From: Desmodus rotundus
Lineage: Eukaryota > Chordata > Mammalia > Chiroptera > Phyllostomidae
Direction of reading: 5' to 3'
DNA: 64,000 nucleotides
Assembly (NCBI RefSeq): GCF_022682495.2
Contig: NC_071389.1
Span: 102,341,951 to 102,405,950, forward strand
Shown here piece by piece: positions 46,952 to 58,789 of this stretch; positions within the stretch are counted from its first letter, which is position 1; each line of letters begins with the position of its first letter. The notes beneath the pieces are model-generated. The model was given only the letters and a program-made list of their open reading frames with translations, was not told where the DNA came from and ran no database searches. The translations under genes and the position numbers were made by a program.

Positions 46952-48124
46952 TTATTTCCAGCACTTGGATATTGTAAATTGTGCTGCTGTGAACATTGGG
47001 GTGCTTAGGTTCTTTTGAATTGGTGTCTCAGAGCTCTTAAGGTATAATCCTAGCAGCAGAATTGCTGGGTCAAAAGGCAGTTCCACTTTTAGTTTTCTGA
47101 GGAAATTCCATACTGTTTTCCACAGTGGTTGCACCAGTCTACATTTCCACCAACAATGTACTAGGGTTACTTTTTCTCTGCATCCTCTCCAACACTTGTT
47201 TGTTGATTTGTTTATGTTGGCCATTCTGACCGGTGTGAGGATTTTGTTGAGGATTTTAGCATCTGTGTTCATCAGTGATATTGGCCTGAAGTTTTCTTTC
47301 TTTGTTATGTCTTTATCTGGTTTTGGGATTAGGATGATGTTGGCTTCATAAACAGAGTTTGGGAGTCTTCCATCTTCTTGAATTTTTTGAAATAATATGC
47401 GGAGGATGGGGGTTAGCTCTCCCTTAAATGCTTTGTAGAATTCTTCTGTGAAACCATCTGGTCCAGGGCTTTTGTGTGTTGGGAGTTTTTTGATTACTCT
47501 TTCAATTTCATCAGGTGTTATTGGTCTGTTCAGGTTTTCTGCTGCTTCTTCATTCAGTTTTGGAAGGTTATATTTTTCTAGAAATTTGTCTATTTCATCT
47601 AGGTTTTCACATTTCTTGGCATATAATTCTTCATAGTAATTTCTTACAATCCTTTGTATTTCTGTGGTATCAGTTGTAATCTCTCCTCTTTCATTTCTGA
47701 TTGTGTTTATTTGGGTCCTCTCTCTTTTTTTGTTGATGAGCCTGCTTAAGGGCTTGTCAATTTTGTTTATCTTTTCAAAGAACCAACTCCTGGATTCATT
47801 GATCCTTAGAATTGTGCTTTTAGTCTTTATGTCATTTAATGCTGCTCTGATCTTGGTTATTTCCTTCCTTCTACTTGCTCTGGGCTGTCTTTGTTGTTGT
47901 TCCTTGAGTTCTTGTAGGTGTAGGGTTAGGTTGTTTGTTTGAAATGTTTCTATCTTTTTAAGGTAGGCCTGTATCTCTATGAACCTCCCTCTCAGGACTG
48001 CCTTTGCTGTGTCCCATAGGTTTTGGATTGTTGTGAGTTCATTTTCATTTGTTTCCAGGAACTTTTTGATTTCTTCCTTAATCTCATTCTTGCCCCGTTC
48101 ATTGTTTAATAGCATGCTATTCAA
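46952..48124 (-). pseudogene. internally deleted L1 ORF2, in-frame fusion
   Basis: A 390-residue open frame. It runs from the region after the endonuclease into the reverse transcriptase N-terminal region ([46 protein letters not shown]). It then jumps directly to the C-terminal part ([20 protein letters not shown], with the Cys motif HCWWKC). The palm with the FADD motif and most of the thumb are gone, yet the frame is preserved across the junction. Reverse transcription by this product is impossible. The endonuclease part sits in separate broken frames upstream (48671-48117), where the catalytic SDH reads SEH. Confidence 0.85.
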
Positions 48125-48978
48125 TCTCCATGATTTTGTGTTGTGGGGTTTTTTCCTTGAGGTTTGTTTCTAGTTTCATTCCCTTGTGTTCAGAGAAAAT
48201 GCTTGATATGATTTCAACTTTCTTGAAATTGTTGAGGCTTGTTTTGTGTCCTATCATGTAGTCTATCTTTGAAAATGTTCCACGTGCATTTGAAAAGAAT
48301 ATGTATTTTGCTTCTTTGGGATGAAGGGCTCTATGCATATCCATTTCATCTAGGGCATTGTTCTTTGAGCAAATATCTTTGTAGATATTTTGTTCGGAAG
48401 ATCTGTCCATTTTTGACAGTGGGGTGTTAAAGTCCCCTACTATAATTGTGTTCCTGTCCATATCTTTCTTGAAGTCCTCCATGATTTTCATTATGTATTT
48501 GGGTGCCCCTATGTTGGGTGCATATATATTTACAATGTTTATGCCTTCTGGATGGATTCTTCCCTTGAGTATTATGAAGTGACCTTCTGGGTCCCTTTTT
48601 ACGGCTCTTTTTTTGAACTCTATTTTGTCCAATATGAGTATTGCTACCCTGGCTTTTTTTTTCCTGTCCACTTGCTTGGAATATTTGTTTCCAGCCCTTC
48701 ACTTTGCAGGTATTTCACTTGGCAGGTCTGTGTAGGTATTTTGTTCTGAGGTGGGTCTCCTGTAGGCAGCATATGTGTGGGTCATGTTTTCCTATCCATT
48801 CCACTTTTCTGTGTCTTTTGATTGGGGCATTTAATCCATTTACATTTAAGGATATTATCGATAGGTAGTTATTCATTGCCATTTTTTCGTACCTGTGTTC
48901 CTCTCTCTTTCTCTGTTTTTCTTCCTGTTCTTAAAGCAAACCCTTTAGCCTCTCCTGCAGAGCTGGTTTGGAGGAGGT

Positions 48979-49866
48979 CTATTCTTTGAGGCTTCTTTTG
49001 TCCAGGAAGCTCTGCATTTGGCCTTCCATTTTAATTGAGAGCCTTGCTGGATAAAGTAGTCTTGGTTGCAGGGCTCTGGTTCTCATTACTTGCCTCATTG
49101 CTTGCAATATTTTTTGCCATTCTCTTCTGGCTTGGAGTGTTTCCATTGAGAAGTCAGCTGCTATTCTTATTGGGGCTCCCTTGTATGTTACTTCCTTTTT
49201 CTCCTTTCCTGCCTTTAAGATTCTCTCTTTGTCTTGGAATTTTGCCATTTTAATTATGATGTGTCTTGAAGTGAGCTTCTTTGGGTTCCTCTTGATCGGG
49301 ACTCTCTGTGTTTGCTGGATTTGTGTGACTTTTTCTCTCATCAAAATAGGGGAATTTTCCATCATCACTTTTTCAGACAGGTTTTCTATCCCCTGCTCTT
49401 CTTTTCCTCCTTTTGGTATCCCTATTATATGGATATTATCACGTTTCATGTTGTCTTGCGGCTCCCTTATCACCTCTTCATTCTTTCTGAGTCTCTTTTC
49501 CTTTTCTTGCTCCTTCTAGGTGTTTTTTACTACCTTGTCCTCCAGCTCGCTGATCTGATCCTCTGCTTCATCTAGCCTGCCTTTCATTCCTTCTACTGTG
49601 TTCTTCAATTCAGAAATTGTATTCTTCATTTCCTCTTGGCCTTTGTTGATAGTTTCTATTTCCTTTTTCATGTTGATATAGTTTGCAGTGAGTTCATTGT
49701 AGTTTCCCTGTAGTTTTTGGTAATTCTGTGTGAGCTCATTGAGCTTCCTTATAACCAATGCTTTGAACTCAATATCTGATAGTTGACTTGCCTCTGTTTC
49801 ATTTAGCATTCTTTCTGAGGATTCCTCCTTTCCTTTCATTTGGTGATTGTTTCTTTGTCTTCTCAT
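48979..49866 (-). pseudogene. L1 ORF1, second copy, broken
   Basis: Starts MRRQRNNHQMKGKEE (49866) with the N-terminal coiled-coil-like part (NYQKLQGNYNELTANYINMK), which ends in a stop after EDKVVKNT. The second block (49473-48979) holds MIREPQDNMKRDNIHIIGIP, ENSPILMREKVTQIQQTQRV and ERILKAGKEKKEVTYKGAPI. A small insertion (AMRQVMR) duplicates residues in the C-terminal domain. This copy preserves the base missing from the other L1, which locates that frameshift. Confidence 0.85.
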
Positions 49867-50538
49867 TGTTTGTGAGACTCTTCCTGTTAGGCTCTGCTTC
49901 TTAAGCTGCTCTTTTCTGACCCCCTGGGTTTATGGCATAAAAATCTATGGTAGAATACCTGTGAGATTCAGTGGTATAGTCTCCTTGATCTCCCAAGTTC
50001 ACTGATCTTGGCTGTCATTTATGTTGGCTCTCTGTATGTCCTTGGGTTTTGATTGTTGTTGGGTCTTTCTTTGGTGGGTCCTTCCCACCAGCTGGTTAAC
50101 TGAGGGTCAGTCTGTCCATCACCTTTTGTATTCTGTTGTGCAGGTGTGGACATGTTGTGTTGAAGCTGGTTCTTCCGTGTGTTCAAGGTTTTGAGGACTT
50201 TCTCTTGCTCTTGTTCAATTGTTTGTTCTGAGTAAGTTCTCCACTATTTAACTATATTTCCAGATAGGTCCTGGGTTGAGTTAGTGTGGATTCCACTCCC
50301 TACTTCACCTTCTTCTGTTATTATCTTTTGGTGGTTCCTTGGTTGGTGGGTTCCCTCTTCCTGCAGGTATCCTGGTGTTCACAGCTTCTACCTACTCATC
50401 TGATTTTTCAGTGTCCTCTACAATTTTTGGTCTCCTATCTTCATATATGCTGCGATAACTGTTGGCTGTTTGCTCTGTTCCTCAGTAGATCAGCTAGATG
50501 TTTCACTCATGTGCAGGGGGAAGTGAGAAGGGAGGAAT

Positions 50539-52060
50539 TTTTATGAAGGAAGAGAATAAACCCTACTTTGAGGTCACCAAGTTTCATAAAACTAACCAAC
50601 CTCATGGACTATGAAAAACTGGTTATTTGATATTAAACATTTTCCAGTTTCTTTCTATCTTATTCTTCCCAACTGTACCAGAAATGGAAAGAGGGTGCAG
50701 CAGCACATGGATCTGTATAATCAAGTCACTGGATCTGAGAGAAAAGAGATGAGCTGCTGGCTGGGCACAAGAGGTACAGGAGGAAATGAGAGTCCAGGTT
50801 GCCCAGGTAGTTCCATGCTGCCCAAATGCATGCACAGAAATAGTTACCTCTCAGTATTTGGCATAAATGCAAGAACATATATCATAGAATATAACAGAAT
50901 GCAAAACAAGGACAACCTTTACTGATAGGAAGACAGGACTATGGGTTAAAACCTCATTAGTTCTTGCACGAACTGAAAATACTTTAATTGATAGATATCC
51001 CAAATAAATTAAAATTGTACTTTTTCAGTACTTACAAGGAAAAAAGTTTGCTGAGAGAAGTATAACAGTGTAAACCTATTTGAGGAAGTACCAAACTAGA
51101 CAACAAACTCTTACAAGTTTGAATCTTTTAGACACATCTTTGAATCTAATAGACACATCTTTTAGAAGTGTCTATTTGCCTAAGAACAATTGCTACAGAT
51201 ATATTTGTGTCAATTTCCTAAGAACTTGTACCAGGCAGGTTAGTCCTGTTTGTCAATAGATTGTTGAAAGCAATGGATGTATATCTTTCTAAATACTTTA
51301 GAGACTTTTTGACTAATTCAGAATGGATGGAAAGGGGGAGGAAGAACTAGGCTAAATTGATGAAACTTTTTATACATTTACATTATAATACTTCAAAATA
51401 AATAAAGTAACAAAAAAAAAGGACCCAAGCAAATAAGAACAGGCAAACTTAATACCTAACTTCCCCACAGGAGCTGCCCCTAAAAACTGCTCTATCTTTT
51501 TCTCGGTTCACTTCTCAAATGGAATTATTTTATCCTATCCTAAGTAGTAGAGGTAACGAATTAAAAAAAAAACAGGATGAGTTGGGCAGGATTAACTGTG
51601 ACAAGATATGTTCCCCTGAATATTAAACCACCTAAATCTTTAAACTGACAGAGATCTTGTTCAGGCCTAGACTCCTGAATGCCCCAAAGGTTTCCCAGCT
51701 TCTCCTTGGCTGACCCCTCATGTGATCCTTGGGACGTTGTCAAATCTCCCAGGAATATCTCCATGCTTCAGCCTGAGCACACAGAGAGCAGGCAGGCAGC
51801 AAGAGCAGCCAGAAAGCCAGCTCTAGGGGCCCAGCACTGGCTGACGCAACAGGGAGTCAGAAACAAAGGTGCCACCAAACCTCAAACAGCCCCACCCACT
51901 GAGATTGGACACTGTCTCTCCAAACACACATAGTGGCAGCATCTTCAAATTACAGCCTGGCAAGCAAAAGAGGATAGGACTAGGGATGGGGAGGTGACAA
52001 AAACATGGATTGTCATCTGCTGACATTTTTTGTTGAGTGAGTGAGAAATATCATGTTGGA
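50539..52060. other. anonymous DNA
   Basis: No gene is recognised. An AAAATAAATAAAGTAAC... A-rich patch at about 51395-51420 may be an old retroposon tail. Confidence 0.35.
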
Positions 52061-52069
52061 ATGGAGTGG

Positions 52070-52200
52070 GGCAGCACTGAGACCTTATTACATGCTAGGC
52101 ACTGCGCTGGGCCTTTTGGACACATGGTCTCATTTCATATCCCAGCAATTCTGTCAAAGGCTTAAACATCCCTACTTTATCCAGGAGGAAACTGAGGAGA
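52070..52200 (+). repeat. MIR SINE fragment
   Basis: ATGCTAGGCACTGCGCTGGG, GGTCTCATTTCATATCCCAG and CCAGGAGGAAACTGAGGAGA are MIR core text. A purine-rich GAGAAA patch follows to about 52250. Confidence 0.7.
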
Positions 52201-52499
52201 AAGGAGGAAGAGAAAAAAATAGAGGAGAAAGAGAAGGAAAGGGAGAAAGGGGTTTGCTAAGGCGCTGGGTCCTGTTTGGACTTTCATGTGTCACCACATT
52301 TCATCTTTGCATCTTGAAGGTGGTAACTTAACCTGCTAGGGATTAGTCAACAAGTAGAAGCTGGGACCATGGTTACTGTTGAAGATAACACAGCAGGGAT
52401 GACAGAGAGCACTCTGAACACTGGTGACCATCTGGGAGGTTAGGCCACAGCTGCATGGGAAGAGCAGAGGGGATGTGAAGAGTCGGCTTCCCAGAGGGA

Positions 52500-52690
52500 G
52501 CATTCAAGATGGTAGCCTGGAGGGAATCGAATGAAATTCAGTCTGAATTTTACCTGGCACTGACCAGCTGGGAGGCCTCTTAAGTCACAGCTGTCTCCCT
52601 ATAATATGAGGACAGTTTTCCCTGCTCTTGTGGGACTGTTGGAAGGTAGAGATAACGCCTGGCTTGTGGTATTCATTCACAAATGATGAG
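52500..52690 (+). repeat. MIR SINE fragment
   Basis: MIR-like text: ATTTTACCTGGCACTGACCA, CTGTCTCCCTATAATATGAG, CTGTTGGAAGGTAGAGATAA. Moderately diverged. Confidence 0.6.
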
Positions 52691-52699
52691 AACATTATT

Positions 52700-53013
52700 A
52701 TTATGGGGGTGGGTGAAATGGGGGAAGTGGGTTGAAAGGTATAAGCTTCCAGTTACAAAACAAATAAGTCCTGGGATATAATGTACAGCAAGCTGACTAT
52801 AGTTAACAATATTGTACTGCATATTTGAAAGTTTCTAAGAAAGTAAATCTTGAAAGTTCTCATCACAAGAAAAAAAACTTGTAAGTGTGTGGTGATAAAT
52901 GTTATGTAGACTCATGGTGACCATTTCAAAATATATGCAGATATCAAATTGTTATGTTCTACTCCTGACACTAATATAATGTTATATGCCAATTATACCT
53001 TGATTAAAAAAAG
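52700..53013 (+). mobile_element. old L1 3' end
   Basis: Sense-orientation L1 3' UTR: GGTATAAGCTTCCAGTTACA, ATGTACAGCAAGCTGACTAT, AGTTAACAATATTGTACTGC, CCAATTATACCTTGATTAAA and an A-rich end. Typical of L1MA/L1MB-age elements. Confidence 0.82.
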
Positions 53014-53043
53014 AATATTATTATTATTGTTATTATTATTATT
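53014..53043. repeat. (ATT)n microsatellite
   Basis: About ten ATT units, one interrupted by G, directly after the L1 3' tail; probably grown from the A/T-rich tail. Confidence 0.85.
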
Positions 53044-54264
53044 ACCATCTCAATTTTGGAGTAAGGCTGGATCTGGCCAAGAAGCAGAGAGAGAGAAGAC
53101 ATTCCTGATGCTGGAGCTTTAAAGGAAGTGTTTAAGGAAGCAGGAAGTTTCTAGTCACCCAGTTCCTCTCTCCCTCTCTGCAGATGGAGCCTTTTTTGCC
53201 CCCATCATTTTCTCTTATCTAAACCAGCACTCAGAGTGCCATCTCTGAAACAATACACAAAAATCAGACTTGGCACAAGTTGAGTTAGGGACCCCAGAGC
53301 CAGGTACTGCTGCCCCCAAATGAACTGCAACCATGAGGAAGAAACACACTGCAAACAGTAAAAGAAATCTCAGGTCAAGTGCCTTTCACATGGAAGGACC
53401 CTGACCTTGTGAAAGAGAAGGTAGAAAGTAAGCGACTGGAAGCATGCACCTGGAAACTAATAGGGAGAGTTGAGAGTACACTTAATATACATTGTCTGTT
53501 TTTAATTTACTATCACAATTCCTGTCAGTTTATTCACAATGCATTCTAATATTCAATGCTAAACTCTTTAACTCCTACTTCTTTGCCCTCAACTCAAAAA
53601 ACTTTTGTTGGTAATACACAATGCTGAAACTGTCATATCATGAGACTTAGGATTTGGAGACAGGTCAAGAAAAAAAATAAACAACAAAACAAGATACAAT
53701 TCACTGCTCTAAAAAGAGGTGTTTTAGTTAATTTGACTCCTTGTCAGTGGGTGATGTCTTTTCCAGAATGTGCCCTTGTAGACCAATGCCTCCAATATGG
53801 TCTTTGTTATTTTTTATTTTTAAAAAGAGGAAGAAAAGTCATAACCTCAAATATCCTTAGTTCCTTCTAGTTCATTCTTTCATCTTTATTTTTCTTATAA
53901 TAAGTGTATCCTATATTCATTGGAGGAAATTAAAATTGCTTGTAAATCACTTAAAACTGATAACAGGTAATTGTTAACATTTTGTGGCAGTTCATTTATA
54001 TTTGCATATTACACACAAAATTAGGATATTAACAAGTCTCTTCTTTGTACAGAAACCCTTGTTTTGTTCTCATGTCCTTGGCCAATCTGTGCTGCTTTCT
54101 GCTCTGGCTGTGCTTTCACAGCCCTCATGAGTACTGCACTTTCTGGCTCCTCAGCTCCACGGAAAGCCCCTTGAAGGAAAAGTGACCTTGTCCACTGTGG
54201 TGGCCCCCAAAGCTTTGCACATGGTAAGAATCATCAACTAGGAAGTAGAATGAACCCACCAGTC
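53044..54264. other. anonymous DNA
   Basis: No gene is recognised; open frames are short. Confidence 0.35.
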
Positions 54265-54715
54265 ATGGTTAACTTTATGTGCCGACTTGGCTGGGTTGGT
54301 GCCCAGATGTTTGGCCAAACATGAGTCTAGTTGTTGCTGTGAAGGTATGTTTTATATGTGACTTGCAGTTAAAATGGTAGACTTCGAGTAAAGCAGATTA
54401 CCCTCCATAATTTGGGTGGGCCTTACCCATCAGTTGAAGACTTCAGAGAAAAGACTGATGTCTCCCCAAAAGGGGGCGAATTCTGCTGGCAGATGACCTT
54501 TGGACTCGAGCTGCAACATAAACTCTTCCTGAGTCTTCAGCCTGATGACCAACCCTGCAGATTTTCAATTGGTAAGCCACAGCAAAAAGAAAGAGAAAAT
54601 GAGTGATTATGAGGTAATTCCTTAAAATCTCCCATTCTTTCTCCCCCCCCCCCCGCCCTCTGTCTCTCTCTCTTCTCCCTCTCCTGGTTCTTTTTCTCTG
54701 GATGTCCTGTCCCAT
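54265..54715 (+). repeat. old interspersed repeat, unnamed family
   Basis: Text such as TTAACTTTATGTGCCGACTT, GGCTGGGTTGGTGCCCAGAT, GTAAAGCAGATTACCCTCCA, GGGTGGGCCTTACCCATCAG and the end CTGGTTCTTTTTCTCTGGAT is a repeat seen in many mammalian genomes, probably LTR-type (MaLR-like). I cannot name the family with certainty. It contains a C-run and a CT tract at about 54640-54690. Confidence 0.6.
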
Positions 54716-56134
54716 CCAGTCAGCTGCACCACCACTCTCTGCCTCTCTTCTTGCAGTGGGTGCTTGCCTCCCCCAACAATTCCCCTATTTTCTCTCCCAC
54801 TACTGGCCCCCATACCTCTTTTCTGCAAGGCTCAGTGGTTAGACTTCCAGTCTCTCTCCCATCCACGTCCTTCTTAAAGAACTCACTCTCTCAGTCAGCA
54901 GCTGTGTACTGACTCAATTGGTTTTCTCCAGCAATTATATAGAAACAGGATGTGGTTTGTGCATTGGGTGGTGGGCCTAGGTTGGGGGAGGTACAATGAT
55001 ATGAGACAAAGGTAAGTAAGGTATGAGTTCTCTCCTGAAAGGGCTGGACAATTAAGAGAACAACTGCAGGAGAGGTAAAGCAAGCATGTGTGCAACTATA
55101 ACAGGGAGTGGAGCACGTGAACGGGGAGGTGGGAAAGCAGGAGATGAGGGAAAGACCCTCCAGGAGCACTTGGGGTGAAGCAGGGGCCAGGGAAGGATTG
55201 TGGACAAGTAAGTCCATGACAGATGGAAAGGATTATGAGCACAGCTGGGGAAAGTGCAGGACCTGGACAACACTGGATAGACAGGAGTAAGGGGTAAATC
55301 AAGTCAGACACAAGACTGGACTCCTAAATCAAGAGTTCAATAGACATACAGTCACATTTCACCAACACCCCATGGTCAGCGTGTCCAAACATCACCCTTT
55401 CCCAAGTCTGCTCCCTTTTCACAGTGGAAGAGAAATATGATTCTCTTCTATGTCATTCAGGCTCAAAACCAACCAAATGTCTAACTCACCTTTCCCCCCT
55501 CCCCAGTGGTAACTGTGTCATTGGCGTTTCTCGGGAGTGGAAAGCCACATAGTCCAACCCCTATCCAGACAGCACCTGAGGGTCATTCAACCTCTAGCAG
55601 ACTCCTCCTCTGATAGGAACTCACTGTTCTGTTTGCTGTTTGTGTTTCCTGCATAGATAGTAAATTAATACTCAGAAAGTTAAAAGTTAGAAAGTTGGGT
55701 GGGGGGGATGTGGCTCCAGAGCTGTCAGCTCATCCTACATGGGACCTGGTGACTTAGAGAGCAGAGAAGAAGCATGCACCTTCATGAGACAAGGAACTTC
55801 TATTGATGGCACCCAAAATGACAATGGCTGTTAGGCAGTCCGATCACACTAACTGCCAATGGATTAATTAAAATCACCAGATTCCAGTCACCTAGTGGTG
55901 TTGTGCTCCCTGTTGCCATTTCTCAGCCAGTCTAAATTCCTCTTCCTGACTGACGGTGGCTGCACTCTGGCCCTGCCTGACCACTCTGCCTATATCCTCC
56001 CCCAAGCAAGCCCCCCACTCCAGCCAGGCCAGCTGGTCTCCCCTGTCATGTGGACATATCACACTAATCCCAGCTGCCACATGCCTCAGAATTCATCAAT
56101 CAAATGAGTTTCACTTCACCAATCACAACCAGGA
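54716..56134. other. anonymous DNA
   Basis: No gene is recognised. Overlapping open frames on both strands between 54891 and 55311 reflect a purine/pyrimidine-biased stretch, not a coding sequence. Confidence 0.35.
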
Positions 56135-56545
56135 CTACAAAAGTGTCCACCAACAGATGAACGGATAAGAAAAATGTGGTGTAAACATGTGACATTTTAT
56201 TCATCCTTTGAAAGGAGTGAAGTACTGACACACATTGGATAACGAACTTTGAAACCCTCATGATAAATGAAAGAAGTCAGACCCAAAAGGCCACATACGG
56301 ATGATGCCTTTTGTAGAAATATCCACGGAGGCAGAAAGCAGACCAGCAGTTAAGCAGGGGCTGGGAAATGGAGAGTAACTGCTTAACGGATTCCAGGTTT
56401 CCTTTCGGGGTGTTGAAAATGTTCTAGAACTAAATAGTGGTGATGGCTACACAACATTGTGAATGTCCCAAACACCTTTGCACAGTGTAGAATTTGAAAT
56501 GGTTAAATAGGTAAGTTTAGGTTATATGTATTTTTACTTTTAGAA
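56135..56545 (+). mobile_element. old L1 (L1ME-like) 3' end
   Basis: Sense text typical of old L1 3' UTRs: CACCAACAGATGAACGGATA, CATGATAAATGAAAGAAGTC, GGGGCTGGGAAATGGAGAGT, GAAAATGTTCTAGAACTAAA, TGGTGATGGCTACACAACAT. Confidence 0.82.
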
Positions 56546-57800
56546 AGTTAAAAAGTAAAGAACATCCATAACTAATATGTTTCTAAGTTTGGTTCTCAGA
56601 CCACCCATATCAGCAAAGCTTAGGGTACTTAATAAAAATGACAGTTTCTGGGCTCCCCCAAGGGAGACCCACAAAACTTGATTCCCACCAACTTGTGTAG
56701 TGTTGTGTTAGCCTTTCAAAGCATCTCACATGACCTTTGCACACAGATTTGAAAATTAAACTAGAAAACTTAAGACAGGAACGCTCTCCTTCACGTGCCC
56801 AGCCTGCAGGCCTGTTCAATAGAGGCTTTTTGTTGCTGTTGTTGAACGAATAGACATTTGTTCATCTTTGTTTAAAGGGAGCATACAGTTCTCTTTCTTT
56901 CCATATGTCCAGGACTATGTCGGTGACAAGGAAGAGTCCCTGCGCTATTTCCATCTTGGACTGTGAGTCACACTCTGTGAGTGGGTGTCCATGCCAACCG
57001 GGGAGGAGGTAGAGTCTCTTCCATTCCTTATGTAAAGGCACTGAGAATTTATAGATTTCCAGAAGGCAATCTTACTATCATCCCTTCAAACCTCTTGGTA
57101 TGGCAATAGGAAATCCACCCTTCACGCATTTTGTGCTGATTGAATGTATGGACTCAGGAATCATCATCCTTCAGATGCAGAGGGAAGATACCAATCAAAA
57201 GAATTCTGGATCACTGATCAGAACAAGGGCTACAAAAATCTTGTTTTGGGAATTATGTGACAGTACGTGGACAGTAGGGTTGCAATCATCTCCTGAAAGT
57301 TTTTTCATGTCTGGCACACAAAGTCAGCAATGCATCAACAGCCTAGATGCCTTTGAATATCATTCGCATAAAATATTTAATTAGCTTTTCGGTTTTCACA
57401 TGATCTCAGCATGTCAGTAAGTTTCACATAGTCCATTTAATTTCTGCTGCAACAGGACCATCTGATGAGAAGTGAACAATGAGTAACGGGACTAAATGTT
57501 AAGGACCATGTGACAAAAATAAGAAGCCAGCACCATGGGACTAGTATTGATAACCTGAACAGGAAAAGATATTTTTGCAGTGTTGAGAAGATTCCCCTTT
57601 TGTATACCTAAGCAAATACAGCTACTTTGATTCAAAGTTCTTTTCTGGATGGGTCCTGCAACAAGTTCCATTGGTCCTGAATGTCATTGCTCAAGAGAGT
57701 GTTGCATGGCACCAGTTGTAGGCATGAAACCGTGGATAGTCCTGCATCAGAAGCAAAAGTTGTTGGCAGGATTTTCTGCTATGCTGGCTGGGTTTTGCAA
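56546..57800. other. anonymous DNA
   Basis: No gene is recognised. The 94-residue plus frame at 57100-57384 has no family features. Confidence 0.35.
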
Positions 57801-57804
57801 TCAA

Positions 57805-57900
57805 TATGCAACTACTCATGGAGCAGCACCTACTATGTGCAAAGCACTTTGCCTGGTGCTGTGGGGATGCAAAGAAAGGCTTCAACTGTTTATAATCCCC
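57805..57900 (+). repeat. short MIR/L2-like patch
   Basis: GAGCAGCACCTACTATGTGC and AAAGCACTTTGCCTGGTGCT resemble the shared MIR/L2 phrase about size-tabulated ends. Only about 95 bp is readable. Confidence 0.45.
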
Positions 57901-58789
57901 AGAGAAGAATATAGTCTGCTTTTAAAAAGGTCTTATTTTGCTATGCAAACAGATGTGCCTGGCTGGAGTGTGTTGGGGGGAAGTGATGGGGAGAAAACAG
58001 GAAAGATGCCACATAGGGTAGGGGGTCCAGAGAGGACCAGCCAAACCAGAGGCTGGCTGAACAGTTAAGGCACAGGCCACATTAAGGCAGTAAGTCTGTC
58101 TAATGAAAAAGCCTAAAACAGGTTTTTGTATCTCTCCACCCCTACGTGAAAGGCCATTCCAGGTGCCACCCCAAAGTGTTCTGACTTGACCTGACCTGAC
58201 TCAGGCAGTTTGCTGAGAACCTGTTCTCCTCTAATAAAATGTTTCATAAGGTAATTTTCATGAAGTCTCGGGTCTTCTTTCACAACCCTAATGAGACATG
58301 GTAAGAACTACCACTAACCCTGTTGCATGAGACGATACAGCCTAACAAGTAGCATATGGTTTAGGAGAGGCCCAACCAATTCCCAACCCATTTTTTAAGA
58401 GAAGGATGGATCTGAACCTGTAAAGCCAGGTCCTTAAATAGCTCCCCACATTTCTACCTCACCAGCCCCTGCACCAAGCCCCCATGCCCAGCCTGGGCAC
58501 CACAGCCCTGTCTATCAAGGGGCAGGGGAAGGGTCTTCTGGTGGTGGCTGGGGGAGCTGAGGGAGGCCCACTCTGCTTCCCCAGGGGGAGGCTTCAAAGT
58601 ATGGAGGTAACTTATAAAAATAACCCCTTTAACTCCTCTAAGTGGTTATTAATTAATAGAAAACACCAGTCACTGTGCCTCCAGGCTGCTCTTCCGGAGA
58701 GGGCCTTGTAAGAATACCCGCGATCTACAAGAGGTGGCAGTGTCCAGAAAACAAGGACAATGTGTCCTGGCAAAACACAGCCAGCCCTT
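57901..58789. other. anonymous DNA upstream of CpG island, possible LTR end
   Basis: No gene is recognised. CTCCTCTAATAAAATG followed by GAAGTCTCGGGTCTTCTTTC (58228-58278) has the look of an LTR polyadenylation and R/U5 region, but the ends are not defined. Confidence 0.3.

Larger units (their letters stand above)
46480..50530 (-). mobile_element. L1 copy with two internal deletions
   Basis: A 4.05-kb minus-strand L1 of the same family as 18126-24511. An 8-bp duplication, GGAGGAAT, flanks it (46472-46479, 50531-50538), extendable with one indel. The 5' end stops about 35 bp short of the full start (GTGCAGGGGGAAGTGAG). Relative to the full copy it lacks 651 bp of 5' UTR (junction at 50396/50397) and about 1.7 kb of ORF2 (junction at about 47238-47245). 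The 5' UTR gap matches a GT-AG intron in the full copy; the ORF2 gap does not. Short tandem duplications occur as well, for example CAGGTATTTCACTTGGCAGG around 48706-48728. It is immobile. Confidence 0.92.

Noticed and set aside
47225..47260. Splicing as the cause of the ORF2 deletion in the second L1
   Set aside because: The breakpoints compared with the full copy do not give GT-AG ends on the transcript strand.
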